Shown in pieces: positions 26,247 to 35,128 of a stretch of 64,000 nt of DNA. How positions within the stretch are numbered: position 1 is the stretch's first letter; each line of letters starts with the position of its first letter. The DNA is from PMG-095 sp037200885 (GTDB taxonomy: Bacteria; Myxococcota_A; Polyangia; Polyangiales; Polyangiaceae), in NCBI GenBank assembly GCA_037200885.1, contig JBBCIN010000002.1, positions 1,302,001 to 1,366,000 on the forward strand, read 5' to 3'. The notes under the pieces were generated by a model. It saw only the letters and a program-made list of their open reading frames with translations. It searched no databases and was not told the DNA's origin. The translations under genes and the position numbers were made by a program.

Positions 26247-27946
26247 AAGGCACCTTCATCGTGAGTACGGAAAGCGTCATCCTTGACCAATTCGGTCAGC
26301 AGCTGTTTGACCGAGCCGTTCTCTCCTCGGCTGACGCTGGACAGCGCCTTGACGAGCGGAAGGTCACTCGCGACGATGTCGCGCTGGAGGCTGAAGCTGG
26401 CGAGCTTCTTCGCGTAACAGAGGTGCGCCTGCTCGCTGTCGGCCATGGCTTGCATGAGGCCACCGGCGTCGGAGAACGTTTGCGTACCATCGCTGAATTG
26501 GTAAGCGCCGCTGCTGTCGATGGTCAGGCCATCGTTCTCGGTGTCGCGGTATCGGCCCATGCCATCGAAGTGCTCGAACGCGAAGCCGACCGGGTTGATC
26601 ATCTGGTTATGGCACACGCCGCCGCAACCCGACGTCAGCGTCGTGATGCGTTCGCGATTGGTTTGGTTCGCCTTCAGCGGCGGAATGGGCGGAAGCCCTG
26701 CCGCTGGCGGACCGAGCGCGGCGCACAAGACGTCGAAGTTGATGCTGGCGCCGCGATGAATCAGATCCGGGTCGCCGTTCAGCCCGTTGAGCGTCAGAAA
26801 CGGCAGCTGGGAAAAAAAACCGACACGCTCGGGACCCAGATCTTGCTCGGTCAGGGCGCTGCCGGAGTGGCGAAGCCCGTACAGCCTGGCCATGCCTGAT
26901 CCCATGAAGCCACGGGTGGAGGTCAAGATGTCCCTCACGCCCAGGCTTTCGCTGAAGATCTTGTCGAAGAAGAGATACGAGCTCTCTTCGTATTCGGCGT
27001 TCAACGAGTCGTCGTAGGCCGGGACGCCAACTTTGCTAACCGTTTTGAAGCGCGCAAAGTGCAGGAGCTCACCGTGGAATTGGCGCATCACGGCTACCGC
27101 ACTGGGTTCGTCCAACATCGTGCTGGCGAGCTCTGCGGCGGCATCGGCCGTGGTCAATTCAGGTGCCATGTCGAGCAGCTCATCGCTCGGCGTGGTTCCG
27201 CGCAGCCAAAGCGAGAGCTTGGCGGCAATCTCGTAGCCGCTGAGCGGCTCGCCAGTCGGCGAAAGCTCGGTGCGATACAGGAAATTCGGGGACTGCAGCA
27301 GCGCGCGGATGACCAACGCAGCGCCCTTGGCGAACGTGCTCTTGCTCCCTGACATAGCGCTGCCTGTCTTGAACAGCGCGCTGTACGCACTGACTTCCAC
27401 CGCCGTGAGTGGGCGTCGATAAGCGCGGCGCCCGACGCTGCGAATGAATCCCGCAGAGTCGGTGCCCGAATACACCCTGGTGAGCGCGGCCGCGGACGCA
27501 GTTGCCTGGTCTGCGAGAGCTTCCGCGGCAGTTTGGAAGTCTGCCCAGGAGCGCTGGTTGACGTCGAGCAAGAGCTCGTTGTTCGAAAAATCAGTCGTCC
27601 CCGCCACCGGGCTCTGGAAGGTCGCTTCGAGCCCCGAGGGGTCAGGCAACCTCAAAATGTCCTGCACGCTTTGGGCCCATTGAGCGTTGGTGAGTCGTAC
27701 GACACGATAGTACTGCGGCGAACCCTGCATCTCGATGCTCGGCGCGTCGGACGAATCGCCCCCTTGGCCGCCTTCGCCCAAGGCCCCGCTGGCGCCAGCG
27801 GTGTCCTCGTCAGCTCCGTTTCGCTGGGTGTGTTTCGGCGGATCGGCACAGGAAGCCAATGCCGTCAGGGCCAACGCGGTCCATAGCGAACTCAGGGAGC
27901 GGATTGAAAACGTTGGAGAACGGCAGGCAGTTACAAAAGTTCGCAC
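26243..27946 (-). CDS. DUF1587/1595/1592/1588/1585 multi-domain protein (Planctomycete cytochrome-c type), lipoprotein
   Basis: A 567-residue lipoprotein (signal peptide ending in LTALASC). Domains in order: DUF1587 (RLTNAQWAQSVQDIL), DUF1595 (GRRAYRRPLTAVE), DUF1592 (LLQSPNFLYRTEL), DUF1588 (GFFSQLPFLT and a Cys-His block), DUF1585 (near the end). The haem-like motif before NPVGFAFEHFDGMGRYR reads CGGVCH, one residue longer than the common CxxCH, which may affect haem attachment. Known partner of DUF1552 and proposed to take part in redox or polymer chemistry at the cell surface. GTG 27946 is the first suitable start. Confidence 0.88.
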   Translation of the reverse strand: MRTFVTACRSPTFSIRSLSSLWTALALTALASCADPPKHTQRNGADEDTAGASGALGEGGQGGDSSDAPSIEMQGSPQYYRVVRLTNAQWAQSVQDILRLPDPSGLEATFQSPVAGTTDFSNNELLLDVNQRSWADFQTAAEALADQATASAAALTRVYSGTDSAGFIRSVGRRAYRRPLTAVEVSAYSALFKTGSAMSGSKSTFAKGAALVIRALLQSPNFLYRTELSPTGEPLSGYEIAAKLSLWLRGTTPSDELLDMAPELTTADAAAELASTMLDEPSAVAVMRQFHGELLHFARFKTVSKVGVPAYDDSLNAEYEESSYLFFDKIFSESLGVRDILTSTRGFMGSGMARLYGLRHSGSALTEQDLGPERVGFFSQLPFLTLNGLNGDPDLIHRGASINFDVLCAALGPPAAGLPPIPPLKANQTNRERITTLTSGCGGVCHNQMINPVGFAFEHFDGMGRYRDTENDGLTIDSSGAYQFSDGTQTFSDAGGLMQAMADSEQAHLCYAKKLASFSLQRDIVASDLPLVKALSSVSRGENGSVKQLLTELVKDDAFRTHDEGAL

Positions 27947-28025
27947 GAGCTTCAGGCGAGAAACGGCCGCCGCTGGAAATAGCTGCGTGTCAAAATGTTT
28001 TCCGCCTCGGCATAATCTCAGCTCT

Positions 28026-29090
28026 TCAGCGCGGAGAAAGTGCGAGATGTGCGTTGTAGGATTTCATCAGCGCTCGGTAGACCCAGTTGCCGATGACTTC
28101 CGAGCCGATCGCGGTGGGGTGGGTCAGATCCGCTTGGCCGAGGCCGCGGCGCACCCAGGTGGGCATGGAGTGGGCACCGCCCATCGCGGTGTAGGTGTCG
28201 AAGAAGGCGCAACCGAGCTCGGCGGCGGCGTGACGCTGTTCTTCCACGATCGAGGGGATCACGCGCATGCTGACGATTTCGTCCCCGACCTTGGCGGCTC
28301 GATCCATGGCGCCGATCACCAGACAACTCGAGGCGGGAAGCGCGCGTTGACCCTGCGCGATCACGTCTTTCATCGTGCGGTGATAGTCGGCCATGGAATA
28401 GAGAAAGCCGTCACCACTTTCATTGGCGCCGAACTCGTAGATCAAGAGATCGGGCTTACGCCAGCTGAGTTGCTCGGCCCAGTGCGCGTCGTCCTGCTTG
28501 TCCAAAAAGCGGATGCGTGCGCCCTGCACGCCGATTGCATCCACGACCACACCGGGGGTGTCGCGTTCGAGCACGACGCCAAATGCGCGGGTGACGCCAG
28601 TCTTGGTGTAGAGCTCGAACTCATGCTCACCGTCCGGCACGTCGAGGGCAAAGTATGCTGATTTCTTGAGCGGGCCGCGCGTGTCGACGGTGGCTCGTGG
28701 CACTCCGTCCACGCTGATTTGCAAGGTGCCGCCGCTCGGCTCTTCCAAGTAGTCGAGCAGGAAGCGCGCGACGTGCTTGCCGTACGGTCCGGTCTTCGCC
28801 GTGCCGAAGCGCGCCACGGTGTTGCGCTCCGCTTTGAAGGAGACCCCACCGAGCCCATACAGGCCGTCCTCCGCATAGGGGCCGACGATTCGACTGACGC
28901 TCCAGCCCGCGGTCGCGAAACGCGACACGTCGTTGTGGAAGTACGCGGGCCAGGCGTTGGCGATCAACATGAAGCCATGCCCCGCGTCCCCAAACTCGCT
29001 CTGCAGCTTGCGGCGCAGCGTACCCGAGACCAAGTCGCTTACCACGATCGAGTCACCGAAGTGCGCGACGCGCGTCACGGCGTGCGGCAA
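28026..29090 (-). CDS. SGNH/GDSL-type hydrolase, catalytic part of a frame-disrupted gene
   Basis: The open frame gives 354 residues beginning just before HFGDSIVVSD, the Ser nucleophile block, with EFGANES (Asn) and DLTHPTAIGSE (Asp-x-x-His). It has no signal sequence of its own and no plausible ribosome binding site. The missing N-terminal half lies in the next frame upstream (29053-29523). Removing one T from the 7-T run (A7 on the plus strand, 29119-29125) joins them in one frame: GFF then RALKQTAQQLP, matching GFFRDL of the intact paralogue at 23297. Either a pseudogene, a sequencing error, or expression by slippage. Confidence 0.85.
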   Translation of the reverse strand: MPHAVTRVAHFGDSIVVSDLVSGTLRRKLQSEFGDAGHGFMLIANAWPAYFHNDVSRFATAGWSVSRIVGPYAEDGLYGLGGVSFKAERNTVARFGTAKTGPYGKHVARFLLDYLEEPSGGTLQISVDGVPRATVDTRGPLKKSAYFALDVPDGEHEFELYTKTGVTRAFGVVLERDTPGVVVDAIGVQGARIRFLDKQDDAHWAEQLSWRKPDLLIYEFGANESGDGFLYSMADYHRTMKDVIAQGQRALPASSCLVIGAMDRAAKVGDEIVSMRVIPSIVEEQRHAAAELGCAFFDTYTAMGGAHSMPTWVRRGLGQADLTHPTAIGSEVIGNWVYRALMKSYNAHLALSPR

Positions 29091-29523
29091 TTGCTGCGCG
29101 GTTTGCTTCAGCGCGCGGAAAAAAACCGTTCAGCGCTTGCCCCCCGGGATCGGCGAGGGGAAGCGGCGGCTCGGCCGCATCGATCACTGGGAGCGCGACG
29201 TCATCCGCCTGTTGTTTGCCGCCGAGCGCGCTTTGGGCGACCTTCAACGCCGCCAAATCGGGCAAGGATAGCTCGGCGCGGGTCTCGGTAGCGCTGGTGA
29301 TTTTGGCTTCGCCGACCGCGGGGGCCGGATCCAAATGCGTACGCGCAGGGGCCTCGTGCGAAAGCGGATGCAAGATCCGGAGTGGAGCCAAGGATGGCAC
29401 CCGCTCGACCACGAGCCCCAGCCCGAGAACGGTACAGGCGGCGACACAGGCACGAGACGTGAACGGTTTTGGACCGAACCAAGAGCCCGCGGGGCGCTCG
29501 GGTTCAGTTGCTACAGGAGGCAT
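29053..29523 (-). CDS. N-terminal anchor/linker half of the frame-disrupted SGNH hydrolase
   Basis: The open frame from ATG 29523 (GTG 29526 is an alternative) encodes a hydrophobic segment (about residues 22-40), then an Ala/Pro/Leu-rich linker up to GFF, where it leaves the true frame and reads about 20 unrelated residues before stopping. It overlaps the stop of the FHA gene by 20 bases, so it is translated downstream of that gene. With the frameshift repaired, the full protein would be about 499 residues. Confidence 0.75.
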   Translation of the reverse strand: MPPVATEPERPAGSWFGPKPFTSRACVAACTVLGLGLVVERVPSLAPLRILHPLSHEAPARTHLDPAPAVGEAKITSATETRAELSLPDLAALKVAQSALGGKQQADDVALPVIDAAEPPLPLADPGGQALNGFFPRAEANRAAIAARRDARRALR

Positions 29524-31018
29524 CACCGAGCTGTTTGCAGACCGCGCGCAGCATCTTCAGATCGCGATCGGAGGCCTGCCCGCTCTTGACCTTCTGCTGC
29601 AACGTGGCTTTGGCCGAGAGCAGTTTGCTGCGGTCGGCATCTTGAGCGCTGCCCGGTGCGGGATCTTCGTCGAAAGGGTTCTTGCGTACCAGCATTGGTC
29701 CGGCGGTTTTTGCGGCGGCCAATTTGGAGTCGTCCACCGCCGGGTCGTCCGTGCCGGTGGGCGCGCTGCGTTGCGCTTGTGCGACATGCGACGCTTCTTT
29801 CTTGGGGGCGCTGGGCAGATCACTCACGTCCACCGACTCCGCGCCGAGCGCGGCGAGGTCGCTCGCGGCTCGCTTCCGACGCACCGAATCGACGTTGGTG
29901 GCTCGTGAGATTTGGTCCAAAATAGCGCGTTTTTGCGCGGGGTCCTGGCTGGCGGCGGCCTTGGCAAAGAGCGCGTCGGCCCACGCGCCCTGGATCTGAC
30001 GGTAGTCGGCGGTTTTTCGCGCGTTGCTGGCGGGGGGAATTTCCGCCGCCTTGCTCACTGCCGCGTCGATCTCGCCCTTGTCGAGCAACGCCTTGGCGGC
30101 GAGCAGGCTTCGCATCGCGGAATCGACGGCGTCCGTGCTGCCGGCAGCGAGCTCAGAGTCCGAGGGGGTACCCCGGGTGGCGATCACCAACGCCAGCGCC
30201 GCGACGATCGCAGCCACGCCGCCGATGGCGGCGAGCTTCACGCCATACGACAGCCGGCCCAACCCCGAGGAGAGGCTCGGTAGGGGCGTGAGGGCCGCTC
30301 CGCCGAGCGTCAGCGCGCTCGCTTGCTGACTCTCGTCAGCGCCAGGCACGTAAATGTCTCCGGCAGGAATGAACTTCAAAATCACGTCACCCAGCTCGAT
30401 TACGTCGCGCGCGTCCAGCAGCGTGCGTGGGAGCTCGACGCCGTTGACGCGTACGCCGTTGGCGCTTTCGCGATCGACGATCTCGTAGCGGCCGTCGCCT
30501 AGCGGCTGGATCTCGGCATGGACCCGACTCACCGAAGGATGATTGACCGAGACGTCGCATTCTTCGCCGCGACCGAGCACCAACGGCTGGTCTTGGGTGA
30601 GCGGAAACTCGGCACCCACCGTCGGCCCCACGACCATCACCAAGCGATCGGGTTGGCCCAGCAAAGCTTGGCTGCGTGGGGCCGCGGGCATGGTCACCGC
30701 CTTGTCGAACGTGACTGGGTCGACGATCGAATCGTCGAGCACCTGCAAACGATAGTCGCCAAGCTGAACCAAGTCACCGTGCACGATCTCGTGCCGATCG
30801 CTGACCCGCTGACCGTTGACGTAGCAGCCGTTGTAACTGCTGAGATCGAGCAGCAACCAATGTTCGTCCGGCTTCGTCAGCCGCGCGTGACGGCGCGAGA
30901 TGTTGCGCTCGGTCAAGCGCACCGTGTTCTCCTCGGCGCGCCCGATCGTGTAGTCGTCACGAACGAGGTGGACGACGGTCTTACTCGCCTGGTCGTCCTC
31001 GATCGTCAGCTTCCACAT
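29504..31018 (-). CDS. Double-FHA membrane protein
   Basis: A 504-residue protein with two forkhead-associated domains in the N-terminal half. FHA1 (about 1-95) shows TIGRAEEN, ISRRHARL and YNGCYVNG. FHA2 (about 120-215) shows LGRGEECDVS, SRVHAEI and SANGVRVNG. Both have the GR, S-x-x-H and N-G phosphothreonine-binding signature. A membrane helix lies at about 265-288, then a helical, TPR-like outer or cytoplasmic part with Ala/Lys/Asp-rich tail. FHA domains bind phosphoproteins, so it probably links a Ser/Thr kinase to the envelope. It is followed by, and overlaps, the disrupted SGNH gene. Confidence 0.9.
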   Translation of the reverse strand: MWKLTIEDDQASKTVVHLVRDDYTIGRAEENTVRLTERNISRRHARLTKPDEHWLLLDLSSYNGCYVNGQRVSDRHEIVHGDLVQLGDYRLQVLDDSIVDPVTFDKAVTMPAAPRSQALLGQPDRLVMVVGPTVGAEFPLTQDQPLVLGRGEECDVSVNHPSVSRVHAEIQPLGDGRYEIVDRESANGVRVNGVELPRTLLDARDVIELGDVILKFIPAGDIYVPGADESQQASALTLGGAALTPLPSLSSGLGRLSYGVKLAAIGGVAAIVAALALVIATRGTPSDSELAAGSTDAVDSAMRSLLAAKALLDKGEIDAAVSKAAEIPPASNARKTADYRQIQGAWADALFAKAAASQDPAQKRAILDQISRATNVDSVRRKRAASDLAALGAESVDVSDLPSAPKKEASHVAQAQRSAPTGTDDPAVDDSKLAAAKTAGPMLVRKNPFDEDPAPGSAQDADRSKLLSAKATLQQKVKSGQASDRDLKMLRAVCKQLGDASCSN

Positions 31019-31145
31019 CGGTGCGCCTACATGCCTCGTCGCAGTTGTTTCGTCTTCGAAACGGCTCTACCCGCGCAAAGGCCGTCGCCAAATTTGTCAT
31101 GGTTCTGCGCGGGTTTAAAGTGCCGTCATGGGTGCCCCGCCCATT

Positions 31146-32246
31146 TCAGACGCGAAAGGCATACAAGGCGTCGTTTACGGCAGGCCGGGCGGCTCGAATT
31201 CGAGGATTCTTCCGGGTAGGGCAGACGCGGTTCGTCAGGAGCACGAGCACCCGGTCGGCGTCCGGATCGCACCAGAAGCTGGTACCGGTAAACCCCAGGT
31301 GGCCAAAAGTCCGTCCGCCGACGAGAGTCCCCGCCGAGGACTGGTCGGCCGACTTGCCGTCGAAGCCCGCCCGCAAGGTGCCGCCCGGGCGTTCCTCGAG
31401 CAGCGGTGCCAGCCGGCTCGAATCGAGCCAGCCTGGGGAACGCCCACGCTGGGCATCGAGCAGCGCCGCTCCGAAGCGCGCCACGCTCTCCGCGGTTCCG
31501 AATAAGCCCGCGTGCCCGGACAGGCCGTGCCCGGACAATGCCCAGGCGTTCTCGTCGTGCACCACGCCGCGCACTTCACCGCCGCGAAAGGGCACGGTTT
31601 CGGTGGGCATGCAGCGCGCTGCGAAGCCTTCGTCGCGCGCGCGAAGAGCTCGCGCCGAGCCCACCGAGAGACCGAGCGGCGCACACACCTCTCGATCGAC
31701 GATCTGGTCGAGCGCTAGGCGCTCGAGGCGCTCGAGGGCCAAGCCCAGCAGCGCAAACCCCAGATCGCTGTACACCGGTGGATGTCCGCCGGCAGGTGCG
31801 GGCTGGCCGCATTCTTGCCGGCGGCCGTGGACCGCTTCACGAATTGCGGCCGCCTGATCGAAGGGCAGACCGCCGAGCAAGGGAGCAAACAAGCTCAGGT
31901 GCGCTTCCAGCCCCGCGCGATGCGAGAGCAAGAGCAAAAGGCTGGCCGAGCCCGTTGCAGAGCCCTGCGCTTCCGGAAGCAGATCATGAAGTCTGGTGTC
32001 GAAGGTCAAGCGACCGCGCTGAACGAGCCGGGCCACCGTGACCGCCACGAAGGACTTGGTAATCGAGGCTAGGTCGAAGAACGCGCGCGCGTCCGCGCCG
32101 CGGGCTTCGTCGGCGAAGGCCGCGCCCTCTGCGAACTCGAAGCCCGACGCCCCGCGCCACCCGGTAGCGACCGCCGCTGCCGGGGCGACCGCCGGCTGAA
32201 TCACGAATTGTCGTGCAATTTCAGCTAGGCGACAATGTGGCATCAT
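31146..32246 (-). CDS. Serine hydrolase, beta-lactamase/penicillin-binding-protein family
   Basis: A 366-residue serine hydrolase of the class C beta-lactamase-like family, which includes esterases and D-Ala-D-Ala peptidases. The active-site set is visible: SITK (Ser61, Lys64), VYSDLGF as the second-element Tyr, and GHLGFTGT in place of KTG. No signal peptide is apparent with start ATG 32246, so it may be cytoplasmic or the start may be further upstream; the extension to 32432 overlaps the pilC coding region, which argues against it. Function beyond hydrolase is open. Confidence 0.85.
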   Translation of the reverse strand: MMPHCRLAEIARQFVIQPAVAPAAAVATGWRGASGFEFAEGAAFADEARGADARAFFDLASITKSFVAVTVARLVQRGRLTFDTRLHDLLPEAQGSATGSASLLLLLSHRAGLEAHLSLFAPLLGGLPFDQAAAIREAVHGRRQECGQPAPAGGHPPVYSDLGFALLGLALERLERLALDQIVDREVCAPLGLSVGSARALRARDEGFAARCMPTETVPFRGGEVRGVVHDENAWALSGHGLSGHAGLFGTAESVARFGAALLDAQRGRSPGWLDSSRLAPLLEERPGGTLRAGFDGKSADQSSAGTLVGGRTFGHLGFTGTSFWCDPDADRVLVLLTNRVCPTRKNPRIRAARPAVNDALYAFRV

Positions 32247-32343
32247 GAAAGCCGGCGGACTCGGGAAAATCGAAGCATTTTGGCATCTGGGTGCTGCACC
32301 GGTATTGTGAAGCTGCCGTAGACGGATTGGAAGGCGAGAAGCG

Positions 32344-33561
32344 ATGGCCGAGTTTACTTGGGAAGCCCGTGGCCGGACCGGCGAGGTCCGCAAGGGCGTC
32401 ATGGAGGCTGAGAACGAAGAAGCGGTGAACAACCGTCTTCGTCAGCAGCAGCTCGCGCCGGTCAAAGTCAAAAAGAAGAGTCGCCTCAGCGATATCAAGT
32501 TCGGCAGCCCCAAGGTCAACACCAAGGATCTGGTGACCTTCACCCGGCTGTTCGCCACCATGATCGATGCCGGCCTGCCGCTCGTGCAGTGCTTGGAGAT
32601 CTTGGGCTCACAACAAACCAACGCTGCCTTCGGTGGCATCTTGAAGGATGTGCGTGGCGCGGTCGAGCAAGGCGCGACTTTCAGTGAAGCGCTCAGGCGC
32701 CACCCCAAGGTGTTCGACGACTTGTTCACCAACCTGGTTCACGCTGGCGAAGTCGGCGGTATTTTGGACGGCATCATGAGCCGCCTCTCCGTCTATTTGG
32801 AGAAGCGTCAGAAGCTCATCCGTCAGGTGCGCGGTGCGCTGGTCTATCCGTCGGTCGTGGTCGTGATCGCTGCTTTGGTGATGACGGTGCTGCTCGTCTT
32901 CGTGATTCCGGCGTTCGAAGGGATGTTCAAGGATTTCGGCGGTGGTAAGGCTCAGTTGCCTTGGCTGACGCAAGTCATGGTCGGCATCTCGCACAACTTC
33001 GTGAGTTACTTCCCGTTCATCGCTGCGGCGGTGATTCTTTTCGTCGTGGGCTTCGGTTACTTCAACCGCACGCCGGTCGGTAAATCCTTCGTGCATCGCA
33101 CGATCCTGAAATTACCGATCATCGGTTCGGTGCTACGCAAGATTGCCGTGGCGCGCTTCACGCGGACCTTGGGAACGTTGCTGCAATCTGGCGTGCCGAT
33201 CTTGGACGCGCTCGAAATCTGCGCAGTCACTTCCGGCAACGTGGTGATTGAGGGCGCGGTGATGCACGTACGCCAAAGCATCAGCGAAGGTAAGAACATG
33301 GCCGAACCGCTGACCGAGACCAAAGTCTTCCCGGATATGGTCGTGCAGATGATCGCGGTCGGCGAGCAAACCGGTGCGCTCGATCAGATGCTCAACAAGA
33401 TTGCCGACTTCTACGAAGAGGAGACGGACGTGGCCGTCGGCGCACTGACCGCCGCGCTCGAACCGATCATGATGGTGGGCGTCGGCGGCATGGTCGGCGT
33501 GGTGCTGATCGCCATGTATCTTCCGGTGTTCTCGCTCGCGGGCAACATTCACGCGGATTGA
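32344..33561 (+). CDS. pilC: Type IV pilus inner-membrane platform protein PilC
   Basis: A 405-residue polytopic protein of the PilC/GspF family. It has the family start (FTWEARGRTGEVRKGVM), two GspF domain copies each with a conserved FTRxLxTLLxAGxPLxxxL-like block (FTRLFATMIDAGLPLVQCL and FTRTLGTLLQSGVPILDAL), and three hydrophobic segments. PilC couples the assembly ATPase to pilin extrusion in the inner membrane. pilB and pilT, which flank it in many genomes, are not here. It is followed after 28 bases by a PilS-like kinase. Confidence 0.95.
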   Translation: MAEFTWEARGRTGEVRKGVMEAENEEAVNNRLRQQQLAPVKVKKKSRLSDIKFGSPKVNTKDLVTFTRLFATMIDAGLPLVQCLEILGSQQTNAAFGGILKDVRGAVEQGATFSEALRRHPKVFDDLFTNLVHAGEVGGILDGIMSRLSVYLEKRQKLIRQVRGALVYPSVVVVIAALVMTVLLVFVIPAFEGMFKDFGGGKAQLPWLTQVMVGISHNFVSYFPFIAAAVILFVVGFGYFNRTPVGKSFVHRTILKLPIIGSVLRKIAVARFTRTLGTLLQSGVPILDALEICAVTSGNVVIEGAVMHVRQSISEGKNMAEPLTETKVFPDMVVQMIAVGEQTGALDQMLNKIADFYEEETDVAVGALTAALEPIMMVGVGGMVGVVLIAMYLPVFSLAGNIHAD

Positions 33562-33589
33562 GCGGGGCGCGCAAGAAAGCGCGCGCAGC

Positions 33590-34912
33590 ATGCGTCTCAA
33601 ACTCGGCCTCCCCGAAATGCTCGCTTCGGCGCCGCTGGCCCGGCGCTTGGCGGGGCTGACCGCGGCGCGTTTACTGCTCCTGTCGCTGTCCTTGGCGCTG
33701 GTCGGCGTGTTCTACCTGCGTGGCAAGTTCAGTTTCGAATCGTTCACCTTGCGCGTGGCCCTGGAGACCTTCGGGCTGTCCTTCGCTTTGACCGGGATTT
33801 ACGCCGCCCTGCTGCGCAAGGGCCAGCACCTCGAGCGGCTCGCCGAGGCGCAGTTGGTGCTCGATCAACTCACCTGGACGGTGGTCGCTTACCTGACCGG
33901 CGGCGCCTCCAGCGGCGCGACTTCGTTTTATGGCTTGTCGTGTTTGGTGGGCGCAAGCTTGCTCGGGCTGCGCGGCGCGGTCCTGGCCGCGCTCTCGGGA
34001 GCGCTGTCCTACGGCAGCTTGGTGTTCGCCCTGCAGCATGGTTTGCTGTCCGCGCCGCGCGATCAACCAGCCTCGATTTATCGCCTATCCGCGGACGAGC
34101 TCACCTTCTATTTGCTGGTGAACTTGCTGGTGTTGATCGTGGTGGCTTTGCTCGCCGGCACCTTGGCCGATCGCCTGCGTTGGACGGGCGGAGAGCTCGT
34201 GCTGGCGACCGAGCGAGCGGACCAAGCCGAACGCATGGCGGGGCTCGGTCGACTGGCGGCGGGCCTGGCTCACGAGATTCGCAATCCCCTCGGCTCGATC
34301 GCAGGGTCCATTCAGTTGCTGCGCACCGCGACCGGCCTGTCCGATGAAGACCAGCGTCTGTGCGACATCATTCAGCGTGAAACCGGGCGCTTGAACGACT
34401 TGGTGACCGACATGGTCGACCTCTCCAAACCCAAGAAGCCGATGTTTGCCAGCGTCGACGCCGCGCGTGTGGCACGTGAGGTGGTGGCACTGACGGCGCG
34501 CAGTGGCCGCGCGGTCTCCGACGTGGAGGTCTCCTATTCCGGCATCGAGGCGGCGCCGATTTGGGCGGACGGCGCCCAACTGCGGCAAATGATCTGGAAC
34601 CTGGTGCGCAACGCGGTGCAGGCCAGTAGCCCCGGTGATGGCGTGGAGGTCGCGGTCGAGATCATCGGCAAGAGCACCTGGCTACGCGTTTCCGATCGCG
34701 GCGTCGGCATCGACGAAGCTGCGCGTGAACGGCTGTTCGACGCCTTCTTCACCACTCGCTCGCAAGGCACCGGCATGGGCCTCGCGGTGGTGAAGCGGAT
34801 CGCCGACGAGCACGCGTTTTCGATCGCGGTCGACAGCAGCCGTGGCCGAGGCGCGACCTTTCGCGTCAACTTGGGCGCGCCGCGAGCCTCGCAACCTCCG
34901 CCCGCTCATTGA
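33590..34912 (+). CDS. pilS: Membrane sensor histidine kinase (PilS-like)
   Basis: A 440-residue kinase. Several N-terminal membrane segments (about 25-200) are followed by the dimerisation domain with GLAHEIRNPLGSIAGSIQLL (phosphorylated His228), N-box MIWNLVRNAVQAS, G1 DRGVGID and G2 GTGMGLAVV. The multi-helix sensor resembles PilS, the kinase that with PilR controls pilin expression from sigma-54 promoters. The position directly after pilC supports this, but no pilR follows within the window. Gene symbol assigned by family and context only. Confidence 0.85.
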   Translation: MRLKLGLPEMLASAPLARRLAGLTAARLLLLSLSLALVGVFYLRGKFSFESFTLRVALETFGLSFALTGIYAALLRKGQHLERLAEAQLVLDQLTWTVVAYLTGGASSGATSFYGLSCLVGASLLGLRGAVLAALSGALSYGSLVFALQHGLLSAPRDQPASIYRLSADELTFYLLVNLLVLIVVALLAGTLADRLRWTGGELVLATERADQAERMAGLGRLAAGLAHEIRNPLGSIAGSIQLLRTATGLSDEDQRLCDIIQRETGRLNDLVTDMVDLSKPKKPMFASVDAARVAREVVALTARSGRAVSDVEVSYSGIEAAPIWADGAQLRQMIWNLVRNAVQASSPGDGVEVAVEIIGKSTWLRVSDRGVGIDEAARERLFDAFFTTRSQGTGMGLAVVKRIADEHAFSIAVDSSRGRGATFRVNLGAPRASQPPPAH

Positions 34913-34926
34913 GGCGGGAGCGCCTC
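34911..34926 (+). terminator. Hairpin overlapping the histidine kinase stop
   Basis: GAGGCG (34911-34916) pairs with CGCCTC (34921-34926), loop GGAG. It overlaps the TGA stop. No T tract follows. Together with the sigma-54 promoter downstream it separates the pil genes from the MlaC-like gene. Confidence 0.5.
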
Positions 34927-35065
34927 GTGAACCCTGGGTCATGTGCCGGACTTGCCACAAGCGAACGCCGGCGCGACGAAGGGCGTCTCAGTCGGCATCG
35001 CCGTATCCGAATTAACCCAATGTTTACGGGATTTTGCTAGCACCACGCCGAGGGGTGAGAAGCTT

Positions 35066-35080
35066 TGGCACCCCACTTGC
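35066..35080 (+). promoter_or_regulatory. Sigma-54 promoter (-24/-12) of MlaC-like gene
   Basis: TGGCACCCCACTTGC is an exact match to TGGCAC-N5-TTGC: the GG and GC pairs are separated by 10 bases as required. Transcription would start about 35092, giving a 37-base leader before ATG 35129. Such promoters need RpoN and an NtrC-type activator; the adjacent PilS-like kinase would work with such an activator. Confidence 0.8.
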
Positions 35081-35128
35081 GTATAACAACCCGAGAACAC
35101 AGATAGGTAACCGGCCCCGAGATCAACC

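Noticed and set aside
32310..32335. Sigma-54-like TGGCAT near pilC
   Set aside because: The spacing to the next GC is 9 and not 10 bases, and the -12 element is not TTGC.
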